Assembly (NCBI GenBank): GCA_002726205.1
Contig: PBSL01000030.1
Span: forward strand, 1-64,000
Length of the DNA: 64,000 bases
Direction: 5' to 3'
Source: Planctomycetaceae bacterium
Lineage (GTDB): Bacteria; Planctomycetota; Planctomycetia; Planctomycetales; Planctomycetaceae
The translations under genes and the position numbers were made by a program. Below are positions 44,029 to 54,413 of the stretch, piece after piece; the first letter of the stretch is position 1; every line of letters starts with the position of its first letter. The notes under the pieces were generated by a model. The model ran no database searches. It saw nothing but the letters and a program-made list of their open reading frames with translations, and had not been told where the DNA came from.

Positions 44029-45494
44029 CGCCCCTCTCGCTTCTTCGCATCAAACCGGCCGTTGCGAGCTGGCATCACCGCCCCGGTCTCCTTGAGCATC
44101 CGGTGCAGCGTGGCCTGCATGGCCCGCGCCCGATCGGGCTGGCGTTTCGCCAGGTCCCGGGTCTCGCCGATGTCGTTCTCGAGATCGAACAATTCCACCC
44201 GCTGGTCCTCGTACCATTCGATCAACTTCCATTGTCCTTCGCGAATCGCACCCGCGGGAGCTCCGCCCTGGTTTCCGTAGTGCGGGTAATGCCACAGCAG
44301 CGGTCCGCGCTTTCGGCTGCCTCCCTTCAGCAGCGACACGAAACTCATGCCGTCGCGGTGCTGATCGGGCCGGGCCTTCAGCCCGGTCATCTCGAGAATC
44401 GTCGGATAGAAGTCGGTGCTGGTGACCACCTGCTTGCAGACACTGCCGGCGGTGGTGACACCCGGCCAGCGGACAATCATCGGCTCGCGGATTCCCCCCT
44501 CGTACATCCACCCCTTGCCACCTCGCAGTGGCAGGTTACTGGTCGGATGCCCCTCGGAAGTCGACAACCCGCCGTTGTCGGACATGAAGAACACGATCGT
44601 ATTCTGTTCCAGGCCCAGCCTCTTCAGTCCCGACAGCACGGTGCCCACCGCCTGATCCATCGCCTCGACCATTCCCGCATAGACCGCGTGGGCCTGCAGT
44701 GTCCGCACCCGTCTGCGATGCTCACGCCGCGAAAACTCTCCGGCCACGACCCGGGCATCAAGTGCCTTCCGTTTCGCCCGGTACTTCTCGCGGAGGTCCG
44801 CACGAGCGATCAGCGGGGTATGAACCGAGTAGAACGAGAGATAGGCCAGGAAGGGCTTCTTGCGGTTGGCCTCGATGAACTTCACCGTCTCATTGGCCAG
44901 GCGGGCCGGCAGGTGTTCTCCCGGCGGACCATCCTTCAGCCGCGGGTTGCCGTAGGGCGAGAAGTACTTCTTGCCCCCGTAAGGGCCACCACGGGTGATG
45001 CCCCCGCGGTTGACGTCAAACCCCTGGCTCTCGGGCCAGAAACCCTCCGGCCCCAGGTGCCACTTGCCGGCGAAGAAGGTTGCATAACCGGCACCCTTCA
45101 AGGCCTCGGCCAGCGTCACTTCCTCGTGTGCCATCCGATCCTTGTAGGCGGAAGGCATCAGCTTCGTGTTGCGTCGCCATTTCCGCGGCTGGTTACCGCC
45201 GCCGGCGTTGATGTAGTCGGTGATGCCGATCCGCGAGGGGTACTTGCCGGTCAGGATACTGGCCCGGGTCGGACTGCAGACCGGGCAGGCGGCATAGGCG
45301 TTGGTGAATCGCATGCCCGAGCGGGCCAGGCTGTCAACGTGAGGCGTGTCATAAAAGGAACTGCCGAAACATCCCAGGTCGGTCCAGCCAAGGTCATCGA
45401 CCAGGAAGAAAACCACGTTGGGCCGCTCGGATGCCCTGGCCGGTTCCACCGGCATCAGCACGACCAGAGCGACAAGCATCCAGGCCAACCGCAT
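44025..45494 (-). CDS. Sulfatase (exported, type I)
   Basis: A 489-residue sulfatase with a signal peptide (MRLAWMLVALVVLMPVEPARA). The formylglycine site is CSPTRASILTG, where the first Cys is modified by a formylglycine-generating enzyme. Metal-binding residues appear in FFLVDDLGWTDLGC. It removes sulfate esters, probably from polysaccharides. AGGAGAG lies seven bases before ATG 45494; the open frame to 45737 overlaps the Nramp-like gene and is not sensible. It is five bases from the Nramp-like gene and overlaps the hydrolase gene, all in one run. Confidence 0.95.
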   Translation of the reverse strand: MRLAWMLVALVVLMPVEPARASERPNVVFFLVDDLGWTDLGCFGSSFYDTPHVDSLARSGMRFTNAYAACPVCSPTRASILTGKYPSRIGITDYINAGGGNQPRKWRRNTKLMPSAYKDRMAHEEVTLAEALKGAGYATFFAGKWHLGPEGFWPESQGFDVNRGGITRGGPYGGKKYFSPYGNPRLKDGPPGEHLPARLANETVKFIEANRKKPFLAYLSFYSVHTPLIARADLREKYRAKRKALDARVVAGEFSRREHRRRVRTLQAHAVYAGMVEAMDQAVGTVLSGLKRLGLEQNTIVFFMSDNGGLSTSEGHPTSNLPLRGGKGWMYEGGIREPMIVRWPGVTTAGSVCKQVVTSTDFYPTILEMTGLKARPDQHRDGMSFVSLLKGGSRKRGPLLWHYPHYGNQGGAPAGAIREGQWKLIEWYEDQRVELFDLENDIGETRDLAKRQPDRARAMQATLHRMLKETGAVMPARNGRFDAKKREGR

Positions 45495-45498
45495 GGGA

Positions 45499-47220
45499 TT
45501 ACTCTCCTGCAGACGAGACCGGGTCCGAACCCGCAAGATCAGGTGCCTCGGCCGGTTCTGGCTCTGCGGGCGGTTTCCCACCACGAACGACATGGACCAC
45601 GCCGGCCAGACCCAGAAACACCACCACGACCGCGACACCCTTCCACTGCGTCTTGCTCCAGATCGAATAGCCGGCCCCGATCGTGGCCGCCACAAGTGCA
45701 ACCAGCATCGCCAGGTTGACGGCAATCCGTTTGCCACCCCGTGGCAGATGTTCGCCCAGCAGGCTGCGGTTGTTCATCATCAGGAAAAACGTCAGGTAGG
45801 CGATCGGCAGCAGCACCATGCCGAAGACACTCGTCGGCACCGCCAGCCAGAACCTCGCCTCGCTGTCGCCCCAGAGGAACAGGAAGCCCAGCGCACCGGT
45901 GATTCCCGGCAACAGGCTCCAGGCCCGATGTTGAAAACCGGCCGAGGGCAGCCCGATCATCTCGCAGACGGTGAACCCGTTGATCAGCATCAGAATAATG
46001 ATCGTCGAGAAGGCCATGCCGACGACACCGATGCCAAACACCACGTGTGCGACCGTCCGACCGGTGAGCTTCTCCAGTGAGTTGGCCAGCAGGAACGAAT
46101 CGCGGGGGACAAGCATCGCGGCAATCCGATGGTCTGCAGCACCGATGTCGGAGTCCTCAGGTGGGGCGCCCTTGTTGGCATCCACGAGGTGATCGTTCAA
46201 TCCACTGATATTCTTCTCGTAACCACTCTTGAGCTTGTCGGTGATCCCCGGGGTTGCCGGTCCCTCGCCGACCAGGCCCTTGTCGTATTGACCGTGGAAC
46301 TGGTTGGCCGAGGCGATCACAACACAACTGGTCGCCAGCAGGAATGGCAGAAACAGGCCCACCGACAGATCGAAGGTTGCCAGGCCTCGGAAATCTCGAT
46401 CCCAGCCACGTTTCAGGAACGAGTAAGGCAACAGGAAGGTCATGTTGATCCCCACCGCCGTCGCCGCCGCGGTGACCATCCGATCACGCTGGGTCGAAAG
46501 AATCTGGTCTCGCCAGTAATCAGCGTTCGCGGTTTGTCCCAGCACCTGTTCAAACGCGGCAGCCGGCCGCGAGAGCAGGGACGGATCGGGAATGAAACCA
46601 GCCAGGATCTCGCCCCAGGGCAACCCGGCTTCCTGGTTCGACATCGCGACGACCACGCCGAAAAAACTCAGCACGACCACGGCCACCATGACTTTCAACA
46701 GGATCTCGAACAGCTTCAACCCCCAGCCACCGCTGTCGTAGAACCAGATCACGATCGCCGATACGCCAAACAGCAACCCCACGGCGATGTACTTCCCCTG
46801 GTCCCCTCCCAGCGCGTCGGGCAGCAGGTTCTGCTGCAGTGCCGCCGTTCCCAGTGAAAACTGGGGCATCGCCCAGACCAGGTTGGCCATCAACGTGGCG
46901 ATCGCCCAACCCCACCCCAGCACGGGGTTGACGTGCCGGTTAATCGCGTGAAAGGGACGTTCGCCGGTCGACAGGGCGACGTAGCCGATGGCGCTGAGCA
47001 TCACGATGCCCAGGATCATCATCACCGGCTGCAGCCACATCATCTCGTAGCCGCCGATCACGCCCAGGTAGAGGCTGCCGGCCAGCGAACCGCCTCCCAG
47101 CGTGATCGCCCCCTGCAGCCATCCCGGACCCGACAACCGGCCATAGGACAGCAACGTCGCCAGCCCGCCACGCTGTTTCGCCTCGAGAATCGCCTGGCGA
47201 TCTTGTTCCACCTGTGACAT
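45499..47220 (-). CDS. Nramp-family-related membrane transporter lacking the canonical metal motif
   Basis: A 573-residue membrane protein with about eleven to twelve hydrophobic spans and an Nramp-like layout. The first span reads GWLQGAITLGGGSLAGS, where the family's DPGN metal motif would stand, and the sixth has GINMTFLLPYSFLKRGW in place of the usual MPHN-type block. So metal transport is doubtful and the substrate is unknown. ATG 47220 has GGGAA upstream. It lies between a DUF1501 gene and the sulfatase, and may move an ion or a small product of polysaccharide breakdown. A large polar loop is seen around residues 310-370. Confidence 0.75.
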   Translation of the reverse strand: MSQVEQDRQAILEAKQRGGLATLLSYGRLSGPGWLQGAITLGGGSLAGSLYLGVIGGYEMMWLQPVMMILGIVMLSAIGYVALSTGERPFHAINRHVNPVLGWGWAIATLMANLVWAMPQFSLGTAALQQNLLPDALGGDQGKYIAVGLLFGVSAIVIWFYDSGGWGLKLFEILLKVMVAVVVLSFFGVVVAMSNQEAGLPWGEILAGFIPDPSLLSRPAAAFEQVLGQTANADYWRDQILSTQRDRMVTAAATAVGINMTFLLPYSFLKRGWDRDFRGLATFDLSVGLFLPFLLATSCVVIASANQFHGQYDKGLVGEGPATPGITDKLKSGYEKNISGLNDHLVDANKGAPPEDSDIGAADHRIAAMLVPRDSFLLANSLEKLTGRTVAHVVFGIGVVGMAFSTIIILMLINGFTVCEMIGLPSAGFQHRAWSLLPGITGALGFLFLWGDSEARFWLAVPTSVFGMVLLPIAYLTFFLMMNNRSLLGEHLPRGGKRIAVNLAMLVALVAATIGAGYSIWSKTQWKGVAVVVVFLGLAGVVHVVRGGKPPAEPEPAEAPDLAGSDPVSSAGE

Positions 47221-47327
47221 GAGTTTCCCGTCCCGTTCGGATCGACTGCACTGCGGTTAACGTCGGTCGATTGTGCCACGCCGAGGCACACGACGAAAGC
47301 GACCGGGATCCGGGTTTGCCAGCCGGC

Positions 47328-48707
47328 CTAGTAGAGGTCGTGGACCGGCGTGCCCTCGACGACAAAAACCGGTCGTCCGGTAGGGTCGACGACACGGGTG
47401 TCGGAGTCGTAGCCCAGCGAGTGGTAGATCGTCGCCACGAAGTCACGGACGTGCACCGGATTGTCGGCCGGGTAACCGGCGATCTTGTCGCTGGACCCGT
47501 GGACCTGACCGCCGCGGATGCCTCCGCCGGCCAGCACCGTGCTGTAAACGGCGCCCCAGTGGTCCCGACCCGCGTTCTTGTTGATCTTGGGCGTCCGTCC
47601 GAATTCCCCCGTCCAGGCCACGATCGTCTCGTCGAGCATTCCCCGCTCGGCCAGGTCTTCCAGCAAGGCCGAGAAGGCCCGGTCCAGCGGTGGCATCAGC
47701 AGGTCCTTCATGACCTTGAAGTGCTTGGCGTGAGTATCGAAGTTTTTTGTCGAGTGCAGGTACATCCAGGGCACCGTCACCAGCCCGACACCGGCTTCAA
47801 CCAGCCGCCGCGCCACCAGGCAACTGCGGCCGAACTTGTTGTCACCGTAGCGGGCCAGCGTTTCCGGTGACTCGTCGTCGATCGTGAAAGCCCGCCAGGC
47901 CGAGTTCGACCCCAGGATATCCAGCGCCTGCTGCTGAAACCGGCCGTAATTCTGCTCGGAGACCGAGGCGATGGGTCGCCCCTTGTCGATTCCCGTCAGC
48001 AGTTGCTGGCGACGACCCTGCCGCGACTTGCTGACACCCTGGGGAGGAGAGAATCCCGGCGGCAACGTGCCCGGTTTCCATGATTCGTCGATCAACATCA
48101 GCGGGTCGAACTGGGAGCCGAGGAACCCGGCGTGCTGGCCACCCCATTGGAAGTTGTTCTGGTCGCCGATGCGAACCGGGAGATGAACCGATGCCGGCAA
48201 CCCGTTGCGATCGCCCCGCAGTTGACGGATCACGCCCCCGACACACGGGGGGTCGCGGCGATCCATCTGCGGCTCGCCACGGGTCCGCGGGGCATTCTTC
48301 AACCCCGTCATGTTGTAGTGGACGCCGATGCCGTGCGTGTTGCTGTTGTGAAAAGTCGAACGGATGACCGAGTAACGGTGAGCCTGCTGGGCCATCATCG
48401 GCAGCAGTTCACAGATTTCCATCCCCGGGGCCGTGGTCGCAATCGGATCATTCTCACCACGGTAGCCCTGGTTGGCCCTGGGCTTCATGTCGAAGCTTTC
48501 CTGCTGAGCCGGACCACCGGTCATGTACAGCAGGATGGCCGCTTTCGCCGACCCACGTCGGCCACCGTTGGCGGCCGACGCCTCGCGGGCGGCCAGCAAA
48601 TCCGGCAACGCCAACCCCATTCCGGCCAATCCACCAGCTGCCAGTCCCGACTCGAGAAAAGCCCGGCGACGCATCGCCAACGAAGAATCAACGGGCAGGG
48701 GCATCAT
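47328..48707 (-). CDS. DUF1501 protein
   Basis: A 459-residue DUF1501 protein with a Tat signal (AMRRRAFLESGLAAGGLAG). Family blocks include AILLYMTGGPAQQESFDMK, STFHNSNTHGIGVHYN and the closing TGEFGRTPKINK followed by GRDHWGAVYSTVLAGGG. ATG 48707 is chosen because AAGG precedes it; the frame runs to 48767. It heads a minus-strand run ending with the TIM-barrel isomerase. Its usual PSCyt1 partner is absent nearby; the nearest haem protein is the divergent sugar dehydrogenase at 48897. Confidence 0.88.
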   Translation of the reverse strand: MMPLPVDSSLAMRRRAFLESGLAAGGLAGMGLALPDLLAAREASAANGGRRGSAKAAILLYMTGGPAQQESFDMKPRANQGYRGENDPIATTAPGMEICELLPMMAQQAHRYSVIRSTFHNSNTHGIGVHYNMTGLKNAPRTRGEPQMDRRDPPCVGGVIRQLRGDRNGLPASVHLPVRIGDQNNFQWGGQHAGFLGSQFDPLMLIDESWKPGTLPPGFSPPQGVSKSRQGRRQQLLTGIDKGRPIASVSEQNYGRFQQQALDILGSNSAWRAFTIDDESPETLARYGDNKFGRSCLVARRLVEAGVGLVTVPWMYLHSTKNFDTHAKHFKVMKDLLMPPLDRAFSALLEDLAERGMLDETIVAWTGEFGRTPKINKNAGRDHWGAVYSTVLAGGGIRGGQVHGSSDKIAGYPADNPVHVRDFVATIYHSLGYDSDTRVVDPTGRPVFVVEGTPVHDLY

Positions 48708-48896
48708 GCAGCCTTGTCGGTTCGGGAGTGACCTGGGTTCCGTGATTCTACTGATCGGCGTTTCCACCGATCAAGGTGCATTGATCTTTCTAGCCAATAA
48801 CGCCCGAACTCGCGTTTCACGGGGCGTGCGTCGTGGTTGTGCCGTTGCCGAGATTGTATGCTGATTGGCCGCACCGTTTTCGAAGGAGACCGCACC

Positions 48897-51800
48897 GTGA
48901 CATCCCTGGTCCGAACGATTCTTGTCACCGGCCTGGTTCTTGCTGCCACCACGGCGTTGGCTGCCGACCGGCCTGCCTTCAACACAAAGACGCGGGTCCC
49001 CTGGACCACGTCTCGAGTGAAGGGGTCTCCGGATCCGCCCAGTCCGTACAGGACACGGATTGCCTTCACCGGGCTGAAGTTCGATGAACCACTCGACATG
49101 AATTATTCGGCGGGCATCAATCGGCTACTGGTCGTCGAACGCTACGGCCGGATCTATTCGGTGCCGGTGGACCGCAACGCCACCAAGGGTGACCTGGTCC
49201 TGGACGCCAACCAGGTGCTTGGTCGTACCAAGCCCAAGACCTGTTCGGCCTACGGATTTGCCCTGCACCCGAAGTACCCGAAGGTCCGCTACGCCTACGC
49301 CACGATCGTCACGAGCAACACCGAGGAACTGCCCAAGGGAACGCGGGTCTCGCGTTTTCGTGTATTGCCGGGCGAGCCCCCGGTTTGTGACCCCAAGAGC
49401 GAACAGATCGTCCTGGAATGGGCCTCGGGTGGTCACAACGGCGGCTGCCTGCAGTTCGGCCCGGACGGTTACCTCTACATCGCAACCGGCGACAGTAGCG
49501 GGATTGCCGATCTCTACCTGACCGGACAGGATCTCACGAATCTTCCCGGATCGATTCTCCGCATCGACGTCGATCACCCGGGCGAGAAACTCCCCTACAC
49601 GGTGCCCCGCGACAACCCGTTTCTCGACATCAAGGGCGCTCGGCCCGAGATCTGGGCTTACGGGCTGCGACAGCCGTGGAAAATGAGTTTCGACACGGCC
49701 ACCGGAGACCTCTGGACCGGAAACATCGGCCAGGATCTCTGGGAGATGGTCTTCCGTGTCCAACGGGGCGCCAATTTCGGATGGAGCCTGACGGAAGGTT
49801 CGCATCCATTTGAACCCGAGCGGCCCCGCGGCCCGACCAACATCACTCCCCCGATCATCGAACACGACCACGCCAACTTCCGTTCGATCACCGGTGGTTT
49901 CATCTACCACGGCAAGGCCCTGCCCAAGCTCCGCGGCGCCTACATCTACGGGGACTACGACACCGGTCGGATCTGGCAGCTTCGCTACGATCGCAAGGCC
50001 GACAAGCTCGTCTCGGCCTCGGAACTGGTCGATTCCAGCCTGCGGCTGGTGGGATTCGGCCAAGACGGCCAGGGCGAACTCTACCTGCTCGATCACGTCA
50101 GCGGTCGTCTCCATGAACTGGTGCCCAACCCCGACGCCGGCCGCAAGAGCACGTTTCCCCGACGACTTGCCGATACGGGCCTGTTTGCCTCGGTCAAGGA
50201 CCTGGTTCCCGCAGCGGGACTGATCCCCTACACCGTCAATTCGCCACAATGGACCGACGGCGCCACGAAACAGCGGTTGCTGGGCTTGCCGGGGAAATCG
50301 CAGATCGAATTCGAAACGCTGCTTTACCCGCAACCGGCTCCGGGATCACCTCCCGGCTGGAAGTTCCCCGACGGTACGGTGATCGTCGAGACGATTTTCC
50401 TGGAAATGAAGCAGGGCCAGCCCGACAGCCGTCGCCGGGTCGAGACGCGGATCATGCACCACGAACGTCTCAGTGGCGACGAATCCAACGGCGACCAGTA
50501 CTGGCAGGGCTACACCTACATCTGGAACGACGCGCAGACCGAAGCGACCCTGCTGCTGGATTCCCAGGGCCGGGACCGCACGTTCCGCATCGCCGATCCC
50601 GCCGCTCCGGGTGGTGTTCGCCGGCAGACCTGGCATTTTCCCAGTCGGACCGAATGCACCGTCTGTCACAACATGGCGGCGAAGTACGTGCTCGGTGCCA
50701 CCACGCTGCAGATGAACCGCCCGCACGACTACGGCAGCCTCAAAACCAACCAGATCGCGATGCTGGACGCGCTGGGCTGTTTTGCAGCCCCGCTGCCCAA
50801 GCCTGCCGCGAAAATGGACCGACTGGTTGATTACCGTTCCAAGTCCCACGACCTCGACCGTAGGGCACGATCGTACCTGCATGCCAACTGTTCACACTGC
50901 CACCGCAAGTGGGGCGGAGGGAACGCCCGGTTCCAGTTGCTGGCGACCGTGGATCTTGCCGGCACCGGAACCGTGAATGTCCGGCCCGGCCAGGGCACGT
51001 TTCGGATGGCCCAGGCAAAGCTGCTGGCTCCGGGAGACCCCTACCGCAGCGTGCTGTTCTTCCGGATGTCGAAACTCGGTTCGGGCCGCATGCCGCGAAT
51101 CGGATCGTCGGTCATCGACACGGCCGGGGTCGGGTTGATCCACGACTGGATCGCCAGCCTGCCGGCCGGTTCGCCCGACAACAACCTCGCCGTTGAACGA
51201 GGCCGGATCGCCACGGCGATCAAGGCGCTGGGCACCGGAGCCAATGACAAGGCGCGAGGCCAGGAGATCGACAAGCTGCTCGGGTCCACCCCCGGCGCGA
51301 TTCGCCTGCTGCAGGCGATCAAACGCAGTGAACTGCCGGCAGCGACCGGACAACAGGCAATCCGGGTTGCCGCCTCGCACCAGGTCGCCCTGGTGCGGGA
51401 CCTGTTCGAACAGTTCCTGCCCGAGGAAAAACGGATCAAGCGATTGGGTTCGACGGTCAGGCCCGAACAGATCCTGGCATTGCCGGGCAGCATCGCCCGG
51501 GGCCGCGACGTGTTCTTCAAGGCCGATGGCATCCAGTGTCGCAACTGTCACAAGATCGAGGGCAAGGGCAAGGAGATCGGCCCGGACCTCAGCGGGGTCG
51601 GCAAGAAAAACACCCGAGCCCAGATTCTCGAGAGCATCCTGCAACCATCCAAGAAGATCGACCCGAAATGGTTGGCCTTCGTCGTCGAGACCGTCCAGGG
51701 CCGCGTGTTCACGGGCCTGCTGATCAAGAAGGACGACAAGGAGGTGGTGCTGCGTGACGCCAAGGACAAGCTGACGCGGATTCCCGCAGCCGATGTCGAC

Positions 51801-51956
51801 GTGATGGCACCTCAACAAAAGTCGCTGATGCCCGACCTGCTTGTTCGCGACATGACCGCCGCGCAGGTGGCCGACCTCACCGCCTTCCTGGCCAGTCTCA
51901 AGACGCCGGCCCCGGCAAGTTCTCCCGGGACCGACAAGCCAAACAAGTCCAAGTGA
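48897..51956 (+). CDS. Exported sugar dehydrogenase propeller fused to c-type haem domains
   Basis: A 1019-residue exported protein. After a signal peptide (about residues 1-24) comes a glucose/sorbosone-dehydrogenase-type PQQ propeller (about 40-430), with the typical RYAYATIVTSN and GHNGGCLQFGPDGYLYIATGD blocks. Three CXXCH haem motifs follow: CTVCH at 587, CSHCH at 665 and CRNCH at 881. The last lies in the cytochrome-like unit GPDLSGVGKKNTRAQILESI seen in other planctomycete fusions. It probably oxidises sugars and passes electrons through the haems. The start is GTG with AAGGAGA eight bases upstream. It is divergent from the DUF1501 gene. Confidence 0.92.
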   Translation: MTSLVRTILVTGLVLAATTALAADRPAFNTKTRVPWTTSRVKGSPDPPSPYRTRIAFTGLKFDEPLDMNYSAGINRLLVVERYGRIYSVPVDRNATKGDLVLDANQVLGRTKPKTCSAYGFALHPKYPKVRYAYATIVTSNTEELPKGTRVSRFRVLPGEPPVCDPKSEQIVLEWASGGHNGGCLQFGPDGYLYIATGDSSGIADLYLTGQDLTNLPGSILRIDVDHPGEKLPYTVPRDNPFLDIKGARPEIWAYGLRQPWKMSFDTATGDLWTGNIGQDLWEMVFRVQRGANFGWSLTEGSHPFEPERPRGPTNITPPIIEHDHANFRSITGGFIYHGKALPKLRGAYIYGDYDTGRIWQLRYDRKADKLVSASELVDSSLRLVGFGQDGQGELYLLDHVSGRLHELVPNPDAGRKSTFPRRLADTGLFASVKDLVPAAGLIPYTVNSPQWTDGATKQRLLGLPGKSQIEFETLLYPQPAPGSPPGWKFPDGTVIVETIFLEMKQGQPDSRRRVETRIMHHERLSGDESNGDQYWQGYTYIWNDAQTEATLLLDSQGRDRTFRIADPAAPGGVRRQTWHFPSRTECTVCHNMAAKYVLGATTLQMNRPHDYGSLKTNQIAMLDALGCFAAPLPKPAAKMDRLVDYRSKSHDLDRRARSYLHANCSHCHRKWGGGNARFQLLATVDLAGTGTVNVRPGQGTFRMAQAKLLAPGDPYRSVLFFRMSKLGSGRMPRIGSSVIDTAGVGLIHDWIASLPAGSPDNNLAVERGRIATAIKALGTGANDKARGQEIDKLLGSTPGAIRLLQAIKRSELPAATGQQAIRVAASHQVALVRDLFEQFLPEEKRIKRLGSTVRPEQILALPGSIARGRDVFFKADGIQCRNCHKIEGKGKEIGPDLSGVGKKNTRAQILESILQPSKKIDPKWLAFVVETVQGRVFTGLLIKKDDKEVVLRDAKDKLTRIPAADVDVMAPQQKSLMPDLLVRDMTAAQVADLTAFLASLKTPAPASSPGTDKPNKSK

Positions 51957-52042
51957 ACTCGCTGATCTTGTCCACGTCCTCGTGGTCATCGGAAACGGCG
52001 TGCGGTTTGACCCAGGGGGGCTGGCCGTGGCCGGGTTCAACC

Positions 52043-52071
52043 TTGCCGCTACCCCACCGCGCCTCTACACT
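52043..52071 (+). promoter_or_regulatory. Promoter for rpmE-prfA cluster
   Basis: TTGCCG (52043-52048) and TACACT (52066-52071) are 17 bases apart, each 4 of 6. The start near 52078 leaves a leader of about 54 nt before rpmE. Confidence 0.45.
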
Positions 52072-52131
52072 GACGACTGATCAGCCCGGCGAGCCGGGCT
52101 TTCCGGTGGCAAGAGATCGGCGGACACGACC

Positions 52132-52368
52132 ATGAAACAGGGCATTCACCCCGATTACGTGGAAACAGAGGTCACCTGTGGCTGCGGCAATGCGTTCACG
52201 ACGCGGAGTACCGTCGAGAAGATGAACGTCGAGATCTGCAGTGCCTGCCATCCCTTCTACACCGGCCAGATGAAGTACGTCGACAGCGCCGGCCGCGTCG
52301 AGAAGTTCCAGAAGAAGTACAACTGGGACCAGCGGAAAAAACAGGCCGCTGCAGACGCCAAGGAGTAG
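52132..52368 (+). CDS. rpmE: 50S ribosomal protein L31
   Basis: A 78-residue ribosomal protein that contacts both subunits. It is the zinc-binding (C+) type, with VTCGCGN and [11 protein letters not shown] supplying the cysteines. The N-terminus, [11 protein letters not shown], is typical. A basic C-terminal tail follows. It opens the translation-cell wall cluster rpmE-prfA-prmC-murA, with prfA starting 25 bases later. Confidence 0.97.
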   Translation: MKQGIHPDYVETEVTCGCGNAFTTRSTVEKMNVEICSACHPFYTGQMKYVDSAGRVEKFQKKYNWDQRKKQAAADAKE

Positions 52369-52393
52369 TGTCGGCGATACGGAGTGATCGCTG

Positions 52394-53470
52394 ATGTTGT
52401 TTCCTTCGCTACAGGCCAAGCTGAAGCGTTTCGAGGAATTGGAAGCGCAGCTGGTCGACCCCGAGGTGCTTGCCGACGTCGGCCGCATGGTGGCCGTGCA
52501 ACGCGAGTACGGGGGCCTGACGAAGGTCGCGGTCCCGGTACGTGAGTTCAACGAGTTGCAGGAGAACATCGAGACCGCACAGCAGATGCTCAGCGACGAA
52601 TCCGACCCCGAGGCAAAGGCCTATGCCGAGGAGGAACTCGCCGAGCTGCTTGTCGAAAGCGAGACCCAACAGGCAGCGTTGGAAGAACTGCTTGCCACCG
52701 GTGACGCCATCTCGCGTGGCAGCCTGATCATGGAAATCCGGGCCGGTACCGGCGGGGATGAGGCCGCGTTGTTTGTTCGCGACCTGCTGGAGATGTACCA
52801 GCGTCTTGTCGAACGGCGGGGCTGGAAATCAGAGTTGATCGACAGTTCTCCGACCGAACTGGGAGGACTCAAGGATGTCACCCTCTCGATCTCCGGCGAC
52901 GGGGCCTTCCTGCAATTGCAGTTCGAGAGCGGTGGGCACCGGGTACAACGGGTCCCCGAAACCGAAGCCCAGGGGCGGATCCACACGTCGGCGGCCACCG
53001 TCGCCGTGTTGCCCGAGGCCAACGACGTCGAGATCGAGATCAAGGCCGACGACCTGCGAGTCGACACCTTTTTTGCCAGTGGCCCGGGTGGGCAGAAGGT
53101 CAACAAGACGGCCAGTGCCATCCGCATCACGCATATTCCCACCAACACCGTCGTCCAATGCCAGGACGAAAAGAGCCAGCACAAGAACAAGGCAAAAGCG
53201 ATGCGGGTGCTGCGGAGCCGGTTGCTGGAAGCCCGGGAACAGAAACTGCACGCCGAACGAGCTGACAAGCGACGGACGCTGATCGGCTCGGGCGACCGCA
53301 GCCAACGCGTCCGTACCTACAATTTTCCCCAGAATCGCCTGACCGATCACCGCATCGGCCTGTCTCTCTACAAGCTCGACCAGATCATGCAGGGCAGCCT
53401 TGACACTGTCATCGATGCCCTGCTCGAATTCGACCGACAGGAACGCCTGCAGGGTGGCTCGACCTCTTGA
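52394..53470 (+). CDS. prfA: Peptide chain release factor 1
   Basis: RF1 (358 residues) recognises UAA and UAG stops. The GGQ motif is seen in [11 protein letters not shown], which reaches the peptidyl transferase centre. The codon-recognition region of domain 2 is around [23 protein letters not shown] precedes the ATG. The downstream prmC gene starts inside the stop codon (TTGA), and PrmC methylates the GGQ glutamine of release factors, so coupling is meaningful. Confidence 0.97.
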   Translation: MLFPSLQAKLKRFEELEAQLVDPEVLADVGRMVAVQREYGGLTKVAVPVREFNELQENIETAQQMLSDESDPEAKAYAEEELAELLVESETQQAALEELLATGDAISRGSLIMEIRAGTGGDEAALFVRDLLEMYQRLVERRGWKSELIDSSPTELGGLKDVTLSISGDGAFLQLQFESGGHRVQRVPETEAQGRIHTSAATVAVLPEANDVEIEIKADDLRVDTFFASGPGGQKVNKTASAIRITHIPTNTVVQCQDEKSQHKNKAKAMRVLRSRLLEAREQKLHAERADKRRTLIGSGDRSQRVRTYNFPQNRLTDHRIGLSLYKLDQIMQGSLDTVIDALLEFDRQERLQGGSTS

Positions 53471-54366
53471 CCGCACTTCCCCAACCTGCCGATCAACCCC
53501 CGGACCGCTGGACGGTCCAGGCCGTGCTCGACTGGACCACCGGCCACCTGACTCGCAACGGCAGTTCCACCCCGCGACTCGACACCGAGATCCTGCTGGC
53601 ACAGGCACGCGACTGCCGACGAATCGAGTTGTACACTCACTACGACACCGAGCTGACTGCCGAACAACGCCAGGTGATGCGTGATCTGGTCAAACGCCGC
53701 GCGGCAGCCGAACCGGTCGCCTACCTGGTCGGTTTTCGCGAGTTCTTCGGGCTGAATTTCCAGGTCACACCCCAGACATTGATCCCCCGTCCCGACACCG
53801 AAACTCTCGTCGTCGAAGCACTCGACCTGGCCCGGAACCTGCCGCACCCCCCACAGGTTCTTGACCTGGGTACCGGCAGCGGTTGCATCGTGGTCGCCCT
53901 CGCCACGCAACAACCCTCGGCCCAACTGGTCGCCGTCGATATCTGCAACGGGGCTCTCGAGGTCGCCCGCCGCAATGCCACGGTTCACGATGTCGCTGGC
54001 CGGATCGATTTCCGGGTCGGAGATCTCTTCGAACCGCTCGAGAGCGGACGACGCTTCGACATGATCGTCAGTAATCCCCCGTATGTCGCCCACGCCGAAC
54101 TCGACGAGTTGCCCGCCGATGTCCGGGACCACGAACCACTGCAGGCACTTGATGGTGGTGACGATGGTCTGGACATTGTTCGCCGGATCATCGACGCTGC
54201 CCCCAATCACCTGGCCGCTGACGGGACCCTGCTGTGCGAGATTTCTCCGGAACAGGCCCAGTGCGTCTGCCAACTCGTCGCCGACAACCAAAGTTACCTG
54301 GAGCCGCGAATCGCCAACGACCTGGCCGGCCGACCACGCGTGATCATCGCCCCGTCGGCCGACTGA
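53467..54366 (+). CDS. prmC: Release factor glutamine methyltransferase
   Basis: A 299-residue AdoMet-dependent methyltransferase that methylates the Gln of the GGQ motif in release factors. The N-terminal helical domain binds the factor; the SAM site is [16 protein letters not shown] and the catalytic NPPY lies in [13 protein letters not shown]. The start is TTG overlapping the prfA stop (TTGA). Length and motif order are normal. Confidence 0.96.
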   Translation: MTALPQPADQPPDRWTVQAVLDWTTGHLTRNGSSTPRLDTEILLAQARDCRRIELYTHYDTELTAEQRQVMRDLVKRRAAAEPVAYLVGFREFFGLNFQVTPQTLIPRPDTETLVVEALDLARNLPHPPQVLDLGTGSGCIVVALATQQPSAQLVAVDICNGALEVARRNATVHDVAGRIDFRVGDLFEPLESGRRFDMIVSNPPYVAHAELDELPADVRDHEPLQALDGGDDGLDIVRRIIDAAPNHLAADGTLLCEISPEQAQCVCQLVADNQSYLEPRIANDLAGRPRVIIAPSAD

Positions 54367-54413
54367 ACGACGATGATCCTGTTGCTGCAATCTGAAAACC
54401 GGAGCGTCCACGG

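Noticed and set aside
43707-45719. 670-codon plus-strand frame across hydrolase and sulfatase genes
   Set aside because: Antisense to two genes with certain active-site motifs; composition is Pro/Arg/His-rich noise.
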